Positions 18,955-27,742 of a stretch of 64,000 nucleotides of DNA are shown one piece after another; the first letter of the stretch is position 1, and every line of letters begins with the position of its first letter. The DNA comes from DATFVA01 sp963800255 (GTDB lineage Bacteria; Bacteroidota; Ignavibacteria; Ignavibacteriales; Ignavibacteriaceae): NCBI GenBank assembly GCA_963800255.1, contig CAWDAK010000019.1, positions 39,286-103,285 of the forward strand, written 5' to 3'. Made by a program: the position numbers and the translations under genes. The notes below the pieces were generated by a model that had not been told where the DNA came from, ran no database searches, and saw nothing but the letters and a program-made list of their open reading frames with translations.

Positions 18955-20658
18955 ATGCTTAAATCACTCCACATAAAAGATTACGCGCTTATCGACAGAA
19001 TTGATGTTGAGTTCGGAAAAGGTCTGAACATTATTACGGGTGAGACAGGTGCGGGTAAATCGATACTTATTGATGCGATGGGACTGCTGCTTGGTGAAAG
19101 AGCTTCAACGGAGGTTGTAAGGAAAGATGCTCCTAAGTCAATTGTTGAGGGGTTCTTTGATGTTGAGGCTAATAAAAAAGTTAAAAGTCTGCTTGAGGAA
19201 AATGATATAGATTATTTCCCCGACCTTATTCTCCGTCGTGAGATTTCACTTAAGGGTGCGAACCGCTGTTTCGTTAATGACACTCCCGTCCCATTATCAG
19301 TAATAAAAGATCTGGGTGATCTTCTTGTAGATCTTCATGGCCAGCATGAGCATCAGTCATTGCTGCGTACTGAAACCCATATTGACTTCCTTGATGAATT
19401 TGCCGGAACCGAAGCTCAGCTAGAAGAATATGCGGCATCCTTTAAAAATGTCAGATCGTTATCTTCAAAGCTGGATGATCTTAAGGCTAAGGAGTCAACT
19501 CTTAAAGAAAAAAAAGATTTCTATGCCTTCCAGATAAAGGAAATTGATGCTGTTTCCCCTGTATTAACAGAGGAGGAGCAGATTAACGGTGAGCTGAATA
19601 TACTTGAGAACTCTGAGAAGCTATTGGATCTTACAGGATCTGTTTATGAAAAACTATTTGATTCGGAAAACTCGGTTCACGACCAGCTGACGGAGATAAA
19701 AACCAGTATCGACGACCTGCTTGAGATTGACAGCAGCTTTCGCGAAATAGAAAATGAATTTGAGTCAATTGTTGCTCAGGTCCATGATGCGGCAGAGTTT
19801 TTACGAAAGTATAATGCAAAAATCGACCTGGATCCTGAAAACCTGGAAAGGCTCCGCGACAGGCTGGGTGCCATCGCTTTATTGAAGAAAAAGTATGGCG
19901 GTTCGGTTGAAGCTGTGCTGGCTTACCGCAATAAAATAGGACAGGAATTCGATGCTGCAGAAAATTATAGCAGCAATATAAAAAACCTGGAAAAGGAAAT
20001 TTCCTCTGCGCGTGAAGCTGCCGGCAGAATCGCTGAGAAACTTTCGCGGAAAAGAAAAGAATCTGCAAAGAAAGTAGAAAAGGAAGTTGTGAAGGTGATG
20101 TCGGAACTCGGTATTGCTGATGCTGTTTTTAAAGTTAGAACAGAACAGGTACAGGTTTCAGGCAGTGAAGATTTCATCCTCGTTAATGGTAAGAGATATA
20201 AGGCTGACAGTAAAGGGATAGATGATATTGAATTCTATATTTCAACTAACCCCGGCGAAGATGTTAAACCTCTTATTAAGGTTGCCTCAGGCGGGGAAAT
20301 CTCCCGAATTATGCTCTCTCTTAAGACTATTCTCGCGAAAAACGACAGGCTGCCCTTATTGATCTTCGATGAAATTGATACCGGGGTAAGCGGAAGAATT
20401 GCACAGAAAGTAGGAAATTCACTTAAATCGCTGGCTTCAGCTCACCAGGTGATTGCTATTACTCACCTTCCGCAGATAGCAGGTCAGGGCGACACGAATT
20501 ACCTGGTTGAGAAAGGTGCTTCCGATAATAGAGTGACAAGTTCAATCAAAAGGCTTAAAGAAGAAGAAAAAATAAGAGAAGTGGCCAAACTTATGAGCGG
20601 GGAAGCGGTTACTGAGGCCAGCCTTAAAGGCGCCCGGGAATTGATGGGATTGAATTAA
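18955..20658 (+). CDS. recN: DNA repair protein RecN
   Basis: A 567-residue SMC-like ATPase of double-strand break repair. Walker A is GETGAGKS at residues 29-36; the coiled-coil arms occupy about 150-370; the C-terminal head has the signature region VASGGEISRIMLSLKT and Walker B LLIFDEIDTGVSG, followed by ITHLPQIAGQGD. Length and domain order fit the family. RecN gathers broken ends with RecA. The ATG at 18955 has no strong ribosome site, but the protein begins exactly as family members do (MLKSLHIKDYALID). Confidence 0.95.
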   Translation: MLKSLHIKDYALIDRIDVEFGKGLNIITGETGAGKSILIDAMGLLLGERASTEVVRKDAPKSIVEGFFDVEANKKVKSLLEENDIDYFPDLILRREISLKGANRCFVNDTPVPLSVIKDLGDLLVDLHGQHEHQSLLRTETHIDFLDEFAGTEAQLEEYAASFKNVRSLSSKLDDLKAKESTLKEKKDFYAFQIKEIDAVSPVLTEEEQINGELNILENSEKLLDLTGSVYEKLFDSENSVHDQLTEIKTSIDDLLEIDSSFREIENEFESIVAQVHDAAEFLRKYNAKIDLDPENLERLRDRLGAIALLKKKYGGSVEAVLAYRNKIGQEFDAAENYSSNIKNLEKEISSAREAAGRIAEKLSRKRKESAKKVEKEVVKVMSELGIADAVFKVRTEQVQVSGSEDFILVNGKRYKADSKGIDDIEFYISTNPGEDVKPLIKVASGGEISRIMLSLKTILAKNDRLPLLIFDEIDTGVSGRIAQKVGNSLKSLASAHQVIAITHLPQIAGQGDTNYLVEKGASDNRVTSSIKRLKEEEKIREVAKLMSGEAVTEASLKGARELMGLN

Positions 20659-20837
20659 TCGGTAAAAAATGGCATCCGCAATGAACTTTATTCCTCTGGA
20701 TTAGTAATTACTCTCAAAATTGATCAGAATTAAAGGTATTATTTTTGTTGATAAGAGTGAATTGGAAAAAATAATATTCTATATATCAGCTATAAATTTC
20801 AACCAATAACTTTAATAATTTATTCATGGAGAAGTGG

Positions 20838-21722
20838 ATGAAGAAGTCTCTACTTATGTCACTTTGTTAATATTTATCGCGAAACCCCTGTTTTCGCAGA
20901 TAGAGGACCGTTTTTCTCAATTAACCGAAATAATGCAGCTGAATACGCAAGACCTTTTGCAACTACTCTCGGTACTGCAATGAATTCTAACGGGTATTAT
21001 ACCGCAGATATTCCTGAAATGTTCACTTTTTCTCTTAGTTTCAGAGGAATGTACATCTTAATTCCCGAATCACAAAAGAATTTTACTCCCACTTTTAGCG
21101 AATTAGGCTATCAGGCAACAAAAGAGACAGCTACTATATATGGTGATAGAGGCGCCGCATACGCTGGACCGGATGGTTACATTGTAATGCCTCCGGGAAT
21201 TAATCAGTCAGGTATTCCGGTTGCTTATCCCCAGATAGGCGCAAGCTTTTTGGGCACAAGGGTAATACTTAGATATCTTCCTTCTATAAGTATTGCTGAT
21301 AAGAATGATCTAAGTATGTTTGGTTTCGGTATTGAACATAATATCAGCCGTTACATTCCGCTTTTTCCTCTGGATCTCGCTGTTCAGTTTATTTATAACA
21401 ATTTTGAGAGTTCCGGAATAATGAAACTCAGCAATATTGCTTTTAATACCCATGCCAGCAAAACTTTCGGACTTATTACTCCTTATTCGGACTCCAGTAT
21501 GAAAATACCTCACTTGACCTGAGCTATACTATAAAGGGAGATCCGCAAAACGGTGACCCAAGCCTCAGAACCGACAGGGATGTAGCTGTTGCTATTGAGG
21601 GAGATAATAATTTCAGAGCTACTGTTGGTGCGGCTTTAAAGCTGGCAGTTGTTGTTCTCAACGCTGATTTCAGTCTAAGTACACAGCCTGTTGTATCAGG
21701 CGGTTTAACTTTTGAATTTTAA
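20838..21722 (+). pseudogene. Secreted barrel-like protein broken by three frameshifts
   Basis: Pieces of one gene lie in successive frames. A signal peptide starts at 20838 (MKKSLLMSL), continues in the next frame (LLIFIAKPLFSQ), then the mature protein (DRGPFFSINRNNAAEYARPF ...) runs in a third frame to a stop at 21522, while the true C-terminus (LDLSYTIKGDPQNGDPSL ... GGLTFEF) is found in another frame and ends at 21722. Each shift is explained by one missing base (about 20862, 20905 and 21490, the last two at G runs). The Gly/Tyr-rich beta pattern and terminal Phe suggest an outer-membrane barrel; DUF6588-like proteins are a possible match. Confidence 0.65.
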
Positions 21723-21734
21723 CAAGGAGAAAAA

Positions 21735-22290
21735 ATGAGAAAATACCTAGTACAAGCCGGAACATCTGTTGTTCTATTATTTCTAATGCTTACATGGAAC
21801 GGGTGTGATGACTTTAATTCATTGCCCCTTAATATACCTTTTACTATTGACGTCAGTGTTTCAGGTTCGTCCGCAACATTATCCGATAGTCAGTCATACT
21901 GCCTGAGTACAGATTCAGAAACATATGATGAATACAGGGACAAAATCCAAAGCCTCCATTTTATTGAGGCGGCATTTAGGACTACTAGATGTTGTTCCTG
22001 CAGGTCTTGCCGGTAATATCAATGTAACCTTGCAGGATGGTGACGGAAATGTTCTTTTCTCATACGATATACCAGGCGCGGCTCCAGCAGATTATATGAC
22101 TCCCAATTCACCCTATATTCTTCAGCTTAATCAGTCGCAGATTGATTTTATAAATACTTACCTTAATAGTCTGCTTAATGAGGGCGCATGCTTCACGGCA
22201 ACTATTACGGTTAATAACATAACAGGTCAGCCTCCATACACAATAGAGGGCGCTATCGATATGGTCATCGAAGCGGATACCCAGTTATAG
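21735..22290 (+). pseudogene. Lipoprotein, one frameshift
   Basis: A good ribosome site (AAGGAG) precedes the ATG. The signal peptide ends with lipobox WNGC (Cys at about 24). The frame from 21735 is left near 21979, where removing one G of GG joins it to the second frame (LLDVVPAGLAGNINVTLQDG ... DMVIEADTQL, stop 22290), giving a protein of about 184 residues. The mature part is beta-rich with no recognised domain. It starts 12 bp after the broken barrel gene, so the pair looks like a former operon. Confidence 0.65.
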
Positions 22291-22314
22291 AGAGTCTCAA
22301 ATAAATCCTTTTTT

Positions 22315-22401
22315 GAGGCTGTCTCAAAAGTTTGATATTGTTAACCTGAACTGGTTTCAGGTTCTAATAAAAATTCAGAATAAAACTTGTGAGACAGCCT
22401 C
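22315..22401. repeat. Nested inverted-repeat element (family with 39237-39400)
   Basis: Terminal inverted repeats GAGGCTGTCTCAAAAGTTT (22315-22333) and AAACTTGTGAGACAGCCTC (22383-22401) enclose a second palindrome (AACCTGAA ctggt TTCAGGTT, 22343-22363). The left 50 bp recur inverted next to gdhA at 39.35-39.40 kb. It may act as a terminator or be a small non-autonomous mobile element. Confidence 0.7.
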
Positions 22402-22495
22402 TTTCTATTTTAAACCGGATGTTGTGCATCAATCAGGTTTTTCATCTTTATATACCTTTCTTTATTTTAACGAATCGAAAATTATCAGGTGTTAA

Positions 22496-24028
22496 ATGAG
22501 ATTTGAAAGAGCGGCAGGTATACTATTACATCCTACTTCGCTTCCCGGCAGATTCGGTATCGGCGACCTTGGGAAAGAAGCTTACAATTTTGTTAACTTC
22601 CTTGAATCGGCAGGACAAACTTTATGGCAGGTTTTCCCTCTCGGACCAACCGGGTACGGCGATTCACCTTATCAGTGTTTCTCCGCATTCGCGGGGAATC
22701 CAAATCTTATAAGTCCCGAACTTCTGAAGGAAGAAAAGCTGCTAACCGAAGCTGACATTTCAAATCCCCCGAACTCTGATCCTCGTTGTATTGATTTCGG
22801 CGGGGTCATAAATTATAAAAAGAATATTCTCCTCACAGCTTTTGAAAAGTTTAAGTCAAACAACTCTTTGGCCGAAAAAAAATTCAAAGAGTTCTGTGAA
22901 GAAAATAAAGACTGGCTGGAAGATTACGCTTTTTTTATGGCTGCCAAGGATTACCATGGCGGCGGGTTATGGACTGAATGGGACAAGGGACTTGTTAAAA
23001 GGGAAGAGAAATCACTTGATGAATGGAAGAAGAAACTGGCTGACGGAATAAACTATCACCGTTTTGTTCAGTACATATTTTTTAAGCAGTGGTCTGAGCT
23101 TAAGCGTTATGCAAATAGTAAGGGAATTAATATAATAGGCGATATGCCGATATTCATTGCTTATGACAGTGCGGATCTCTGGGCTCATAAAGAACTTTTT
23201 TCGGTAGATGAAAAAGGAAACCTGAAGTTTGTTGCGGGCGTTCCGCCAGATTATTTCAGTGCTACAGGCCAGCTTTGGGGTAATCCTTTGTATAAGTGGG
23301 ATGCAATGGAAAAGGATGACTTCCTCTGGTGGAGACTTAGAATGAAGCAGATGTTTAGTCTTGTTGATATAATCAGGATTGATCATTTCAGAGGATTCGA
23401 TGCTTACTGGGAAATTCCCGGCGGAGCCGAAACGGCGGAGAAGGGAAGATGGGTCAAGGCACCCGGTGAAAAATTTTTCAAAACTCTCAGGGAATACCTG
23501 GGACCGTTGCCAATTATAGCCGAGGATCTGGGGGTTATTACAAAATCAGTTGAAAAACTTAGAGATACTTTCGATTTTCCAGGTATGAAGATTCTGCAGT
23601 TCGCTTTCGGAACAGGAATGGAAAGGAAATTTCTTCCGCATAATTATAATCCTAACTGCCTGGTTTATACCGGCTCTCATGATAATGATACAACACCTGC
23701 TTTCTTTGAAAAAGAAAAAAATAAGGATAATGACGTTTACCAGCACGTTCAACAGTACCTGGATTATTTTGGTGATGATATAACCGGAGCTCTTATAAAG
23801 ACTGCCTATGCTTCCGTAGCTGACCTTGTTATTATCCCGCTGCAGGATATTCTCAGGCTGGGCGGAGAAGCCCGAATGAATTTCCCCGGAAAACCTTCCG
23901 GCAACTGGCAGTGGAGGTTTACGTGGGACCAGATTCATCCTGAACTTGCAGGACATTATAAATACTTAAGCGGACTTTATGAGCGTCCTCCTAAACCTCT
24001 TAATGAAACAGAAATTGAAGTAAATTAA
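22496..24028 (+). CDS. malQ: 4-alpha-glucanotransferase (amylomaltase)
   Basis: A 510-residue GH77 enzyme that transfers alpha-1,4-glucan segments between chains in glycogen or maltodextrin metabolism. It opens with RAAGILLHPTSLPGRFGIGD and QVFPLGPTGYGDSPYQ, diagnostic of the family. Catalytic residues are the Asp nucleophile in IRIDHFRGFDAYW (about 294), the Glu in IIAEDLGVIT (about 343) and the Asp in TGSHDNDTT (about 395). Length is typical of bacterial amylomaltases. No other glycogen genes are next to it. Confidence 0.95.
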   Translation: MRFERAAGILLHPTSLPGRFGIGDLGKEAYNFVNFLESAGQTLWQVFPLGPTGYGDSPYQCFSAFAGNPNLISPELLKEEKLLTEADISNPPNSDPRCIDFGGVINYKKNILLTAFEKFKSNNSLAEKKFKEFCEENKDWLEDYAFFMAAKDYHGGGLWTEWDKGLVKREEKSLDEWKKKLADGINYHRFVQYIFFKQWSELKRYANSKGINIIGDMPIFIAYDSADLWAHKELFSVDEKGNLKFVAGVPPDYFSATGQLWGNPLYKWDAMEKDDFLWWRLRMKQMFSLVDIIRIDHFRGFDAYWEIPGGAETAEKGRWVKAPGEKFFKTLREYLGPLPIIAEDLGVITKSVEKLRDTFDFPGMKILQFAFGTGMERKFLPHNYNPNCLVYTGSHDNDTTPAFFEKEKNKDNDVYQHVQQYLDYFGDDITGALIKTAYASVADLVIIPLQDILRLGGEARMNFPGKPSGNWQWRFTWDQIHPELAGHYKYLSGLYERPPKPLNETEIEVN

Positions 24029-24043
24029 AAATGGTTGAAGAAA

Positions 24044-24526
24044 ATGTTTGAATATTTGAGAAGAATTTTTAGTGTACCTCCTCAGTCGTCTGAAATAAAA
24101 TATGAAGAGAATGCACCCGGTGAAACAGATGAACAAAAAAAGCTGCATATAGCTACATGTACGCTTTTTATAGAGATGGCAAAAGCTGATGACAGTTTTA
24201 CCGATGAGGAGAGGGATAAGATTATTTCTATAATGAAATCAACCTTTAACCTCGAAGATGACTGCGTGAACGAACTTATGGAACTTGCAGAGCAAAGACT
24301 GAATACTGATGACAGCATTTATGATTTTACAAAGGTTATTAACCGGAAATTCAATAATAATGATAAATTTGAACTCCTTAAGGATTTGTGGCGCCTGATC
24401 TATATTGATAAAAAGCTGGATATGTATGAAGATCATCTCATTAAGAAGATAGGCGGTCTTATAAATATGGGGCATGAGGATATTATAAGCGCTAAGTTAT
24501 TGGTAAAAGAGGAGATGGCTTCTTAA
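24044..24526 (+). CDS. TerB-like (tellurite resistance/DjlA-N) domain protein
   Basis: A 160-residue helical protein. Residues about 30-150 match the TerB/DjlA N-terminal fold, with FIEMAKADDSFTDEERDKI carrying the typical acidic, possibly metal-binding turn and LLKDLWRLIYIDKKLDMYED the second copy. The role is unknown; TerB proteins are linked to membrane stress. ATG 24044 is preferred; an in-frame TTG at 24035 would add three residues, but only the ATG has a purine-rich stretch (GAAGAAA) before it. It starts 15 bp after malQ and is likely co-transcribed. Confidence 0.75.
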   Translation: MFEYLRRIFSVPPQSSEIKYEENAPGETDEQKKLHIATCTLFIEMAKADDSFTDEERDKIISIMKSTFNLEDDCVNELMELAEQRLNTDDSIYDFTKVINRKFNNNDKFELLKDLWRLIYIDKKLDMYEDHLIKKIGGLINMGHEDIISAKLLVKEEMAS

Positions 24527-24568
24527 TCGAATTGAACAGGACTGTGACTTATTGGCAGGTTTTAATTC

Positions 24569-24706
24569 TTAAAGGAGCTTAATAGCTGCTCCATTGTTCT
24601 CTTCCTCCGTTTCTCCCGACTCTCTCCGCTTGCTGCGCAGAGTATCATATGTGGCTATGCCCGCCAGGACTACCACAATCGTGATTTCTAAAAAACTCTC
24701 TAACAT
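24569..24706 (-). CDS. 45-residue single-span membrane peptide
   Basis: A complete short gene on the minus strand: ATG at 24706, stop at 24569. The product has one hydrophobic helix (residues about 7-19, ITIVVVLAGIATY) followed by a basic patch (RSKRRE) and an acidic, polar tail, the pattern of a small inner-membrane protein with its tail in the cytoplasm. A purine-rich ribosome site (AAAGGTGA) precedes the start. It is divergent from the repeat lipoprotein and shares its upstream region. I know no family for it. Confidence 0.5.
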   Translation of the reverse strand: MLESFLEITIVVVLAGIATYDTLRSKRRESGETEEENNGAAIKLL

Positions 24707-24768
24707 ATTGTTCACCTTTAATATTCTGATTTATCATTCCAAATCTATGATTTAATTTTCGGATAGAT

Positions 24769-24806
24769 ATTAAGCGGTTGTTAAATAAAAGTTAAGTTAT
24801 TGTTAA
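24769..24806. promoter_or_regulatory. Direct repeats with 11-bp period, likely response-regulator site
   Basis: ATTAA at 24769 and GTTAA at 24780, 24791 and 24802 are spaced exactly 11 bp apart, one helical turn. Such tandem half-sites are typical for OmpR/PhoB-family response regulators. The array lies 63 bp before the small membrane gene (minus) and about 150 bp before the repeat lipoprotein (plus), so it could control both. Confidence 0.45.
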
Positions 24807-24954
24807 GATGATAATTTCCTTAACTGATTATCCCCGTTTATCCGCTATTAGGTACGCTGGTCCCATAAATAAGCTTTCTGTGAAACTTAATCACCCTCTA
24901 TCCGTCCTAATTATCAGAAAACGGTCATTCGCGAACTTTTTTGAGGAGAGTATA

Positions 24955-25920
24955 ATGAAACAAAGAACTTCTATAGTTAAAAAACTTTCGTTGCTGCTGA
25001 TTCCGGCTGCGTTATTTTTTATCGCATCCGGCTGCAGTACAGCTAACCAGGGAACATCCGGACAGCAGGATCTGAACAAAAGGGGGGATCAAACCTTCTC
25101 GTTTTATAATGATGAAAATGGAAAGAATGTCCGCTGGGAGGTAAATTTTGAGGATGGTGAAATCAGCACCCTGTATAAAGACGGGGAACGCATCCCTGAC
25201 AGCGAAATAGAGGATTATAAGGATATGGTATATCACAGGCTTGATAAACTTCACAATAAATCTCACCATATTTCCATTGATTTGACTGGTTTCAAATCTG
25301 ATATGGGCAAGTTTAAACAGGATATGGAGAAATTGAAAGAGGAAATGAAAGGTCAGAAGCATGAAATTAACTTCGACACTGAGGAATTCAGGGAAGGGAT
25401 GAAAGAGCTTTCAAAGGAGCTTTCAAAGCTAAAAGATAAAAAGATAAGAATTGATTTCGATTCAGATAAGTTTCGTGAAGAAATGCAGAATCTGAAAAAA
25501 GATCTCGATATACATGTCGATATCAATATGGATGAGTTAGATAAAAACCTTGAGAAGATGAATGAGGAAATGGATAAACACAGGGAGCAGCTGAGTCATA
25601 TTACTATAGATCTTTCAGGCTTGGATGAAGCGATGGCGCATCTTGACGAAAACCTGGCGAACGTTAAAATAAATCTTAAGGGTCTCGATATAAAACTTAA
25701 AAAACTGAATGAATTTATTGATAAGATAAAAACAGAGATGGTTAAGGATAATCTGCTTAAGGATAAGGAAGATGAATTAAGCCTGGATCTGAATAAGAAC
25801 AGAATGAAAGTAAACGGTGAAGAAGTTTCGCAGGAATTATTTGAAAAATATAAAAAGATGTATGAAGAACATTTTGATAAAAAACTTTCTGAAGACAACA
25901 ATTTCCGAATAATTGATTAA
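24955..25920 (+). CDS. Lipoprotein with six beta/coiled-coil repeats
   Basis: A 321-residue protein. The start is ATG 24955, which has ribosome site GAGGAG and gives a clean lipoprotein signal (lipobox IASGC, Cys at about 27); the frame extends upstream to 24808 without supporting signals. The mature protein is highly charged. From about residue 100 a unit of some 23-31 residues is repeated six times: a short strand (HHISIDLTGF, HEINFDTEEF, IRIDFDSDKF, HVDINMDEL, ITIDLSGL, VKINLKGL) followed by a charged helix. No family is recognised; a periplasmic sensor or spacer role is guesswork. Confidence 0.7.
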   Translation: MKQRTSIVKKLSLLLIPAALFFIASGCSTANQGTSGQQDLNKRGDQTFSFYNDENGKNVRWEVNFEDGEISTLYKDGERIPDSEIEDYKDMVYHRLDKLHNKSHHISIDLTGFKSDMGKFKQDMEKLKEEMKGQKHEINFDTEEFREGMKELSKELSKLKDKKIRIDFDSDKFREEMQNLKKDLDIHVDINMDELDKNLEKMNEEMDKHREQLSHITIDLSGLDEAMAHLDENLANVKINLKGLDIKLKKLNEFIDKIKTEMVKDNLLKDKEDELSLDLNKNRMKVNGEEVSQELFEKYKKMYEEHFDKKLSEDNNFRIID

Positions 25921-25954
25921 TTTAATTGTTAATCTTCATCTCACACACACAAAG

Positions 25955-25987
25955 AGCGGTATTCCATTGCCGGTATACCGCTTTTTT
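25955..25987 (+). terminator. Rho-independent terminator of the repeat lipoprotein
   Basis: AGCGGTAT and ATACCGCT form an 8-bp stem around a 12-nt loop, followed by six T. It lies 35 bp after the stop. Confidence 0.8.
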
Positions 25988-26135
25988 ATTTTAAATTCCA
26001 TCCCTTTAAAACTTTTTTTAACTCTCTGTATCCTGCCGGCGCTTCATAGTTCTTCCATCCTATGTGGTACTAATCAAAATGTTTGTTCGGGAAAATATAA
26101 AAGGATTTAACAGACGGGTTGAAATATTAAACGGG

Positions 26136-26163
26136 GAGGCTGTTCCGGATTTGGAACAGCCTC
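26136..26163. terminator. Hairpin downstream of the barrel gene
   Basis: A perfect 11-bp stem (GAGGCTGTTCC with GGAACAGCCTC, 6-nt loop) directly after the stop of the minus-strand barrel gene. It lacks a T run, but the GAGGCTG/CAGCCTC arms recur in hairpins at 46.07, 59.42 and 62.17 kb, suggesting a shared terminator form. Confidence 0.55.
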
Positions 26164-26173
26164 ACTGAAATCA

Positions 26174-26878
26174 TTAAAAATAGAAGTTAATGCCGAGACT
26201 TCCGGTCATTGTTCCGAACCATGAAGCACTGGGACCTTTTGTTGTCACGCTGGTGCTTCCACTGGTAGTAGTTTGTTCCGGCTGATTCAAGCTCAGGAAT
26301 CCCAGGTGGTAGTCAGCACTCAATGAAAATCCCTTATCAATAAAGTACTGCGCGCCAAAGTTTAATCCAATACCGAGAGAAGAGGCAGAGAGTTCAACCT
26401 TACCCGGGTTTGTTCCTGTTACTTCCTGTGTTGATGAAAGTGAACCAAAGGAAATTTCAGCACCAACCCATACAGATACATCTTCGAATTTAGGCTGGAA
26501 ATAACGGTTAACAAATGCTGTAATTCCGAATTCTGTACTGCTGAATTTATTCTCGCCGCCGCCGTTAAGATCCTGCTTGGTGGAATTAGAACCAAAATCG
26601 AGAACACCTCCTACAGCCCATGCGGTAGAAATAAAATATCCGTATTTGATTCCGTAAAGAGACATTTGCCCCAGTCCACTCTCACCATTATAAGTAGGGA
26701 CGATGGCCGCAAGTTTGCCGTTAAAATTATCAACTCCCGGTGTCCACTGAAAACCAGTAAATGAAGTGCCTTGTGTAAGCTCAGCTCTGTAGCCTGCCGG
26801 AGCTTCAGGAGCGTTCTGTGCGTACGTCATTGAAGCGAAAATAACTATTGAAAGAAGAACTGTAAATGAACGAATCAT
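26174..26878 (-). CDS. Outer-membrane beta-barrel protein
   Basis: A 234-residue protein with a signal peptide (to about residue 20, MTYAQ). The rest alternates hydrophobic and small/polar residues in about eight strands separated by Gly/Asn/Thr-rich loops and ends in the typical GSLGINFYF with terminal Phe for barrel assembly. It resembles general 'outer membrane protein beta-barrel domain' porins of this phylum; no ligand can be named. It is monocistronic. Confidence 0.75.
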   Translation of the reverse strand: MIRSFTVLLSIVIFASMTYAQNAPEAPAGYRAELTQGTSFTGFQWTPGVDNFNGKLAAIVPTYNGESGLGQMSLYGIKYGYFISTAWAVGGVLDFGSNSTKQDLNGGGENKFSSTEFGITAFVNRYFQPKFEDVSVWVGAEISFGSLSSTQEVTGTNPGKVELSASSLGIGLNFGAQYFIDKGFSLSADYHLGFLSLNQPEQTTTSGSTSVTTKGPSASWFGTMTGSLGINFYF

Positions 26879-27115
26879 ATTAGTACCTCATTATGTTTAT
26901 AGGATTATGTTTGGTTAGATAGAAGATTATTAATGGAACGAATAGAGCCGGAAAAATCAGAACGATTCTTTCTATTCTGGAAGTAATGAACCTTTAATAT
27001 TTTAAAGTCCAAAAATGAACCGGATTGTTATTGGGATTTTTGTCTGGCTGAAAAGTAGGAAATTAAATACCTAAAAACAATAAGAATATTGGATTTACTT
27101 AAAGTAAATTATTAG

Positions 27116-27730
27116 CTAGTTTTTCTCGGTCAGCGATCTTTTTAAACTCAGCAATAAGCTGTCTGCTCTGCTGCTTTCTTCGGGGGGAATAAGGCTTTTA
27201 TATTTAATCAGGGCATTGAACGCGTCTTCATATTCTTCATTTAGAGCGTAAACCAGTCCGAGATTATAGTAGATATTGGGGAATTCAGGTTCAATTTCAG
27301 CCGCAATTTCGTAATGGAGCCTGGCCAGTCTGAAATCGTTCTGCTCGAAGTAGAGATTTGCCAGGTTATAATGGGCCTCAAGGTGCCTGGGTTCATATTT
27401 AAGGCACTCGGTGAAATAATCGAAAGCTTTTAATGTGTTACCCGATTGAGTTTCAAGTATACCCAGGTTGCAGTTAGCATCCGCCGCGCAGTCTTCTTCA
27501 ATTATTGCTTTCAGGTAAGCCTCCTGCGCCCCGGCATCCCCTCGTTCATCCAGCCATAGTGCCTCTTCAAAAGGAGTAAACCTGGAAGGCAGCTGAATGA
27601 TCCTTGCTTCTTCACCGGAGAATAAATTAAGCTGACCTTCTTTTTCAAGCTCTTTTAATTTTCGTTTCCGGGCACGCCTGTAACCCAGTTTTGAAGGACG
27701 TTTTGTATCTATTTGTATTACTTTTGCCAT
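27116..27730 (-). CDS. TPR-repeat protein
   Basis: A 204-residue soluble protein with a basic N-terminal tail (GYRRARKRKLKE) and at least three tetratricopeptide repeats between about 70 and 190 (ANCNLGILETQSGNTLKAFDY; AHYNLANLYFEQNDFRLARLHY; IYYNLGLVYALNEEYEDAF). TPRs mediate protein contacts. It begins 12 bp after the ku stop, so the two are one transcript; a link to DNA repair is only suggested by this. Confidence 0.8.
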   Translation of the reverse strand: MAKVIQIDTKRPSKLGYRRARKRKLKELEKEGQLNLFSGEEARIIQLPSRFTPFEEALWLDERGDAGAQEAYLKAIIEEDCAADANCNLGILETQSGNTLKAFDYFTECLKYEPRHLEAHYNLANLYFEQNDFRLARLHYEIAAEIEPEFPNIYYNLGLVYALNEEYEDAFNALIKYKSLIPPEESSRADSLLLSLKRSLTEKN

Positions 27731-27742
27731 CTTTTTCAGATA

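Noticed and set aside
22315..22401. Intact insertion sequence
   Set aside because: Terminal inverted repeats are present, but the 87-bp element has no room for a transposase and no clear target duplication.
23012..23956. Long minus-strand frames inside malQ
   Set aside because: They are shadows of the GH77 reading frame, without start signals or family matches.
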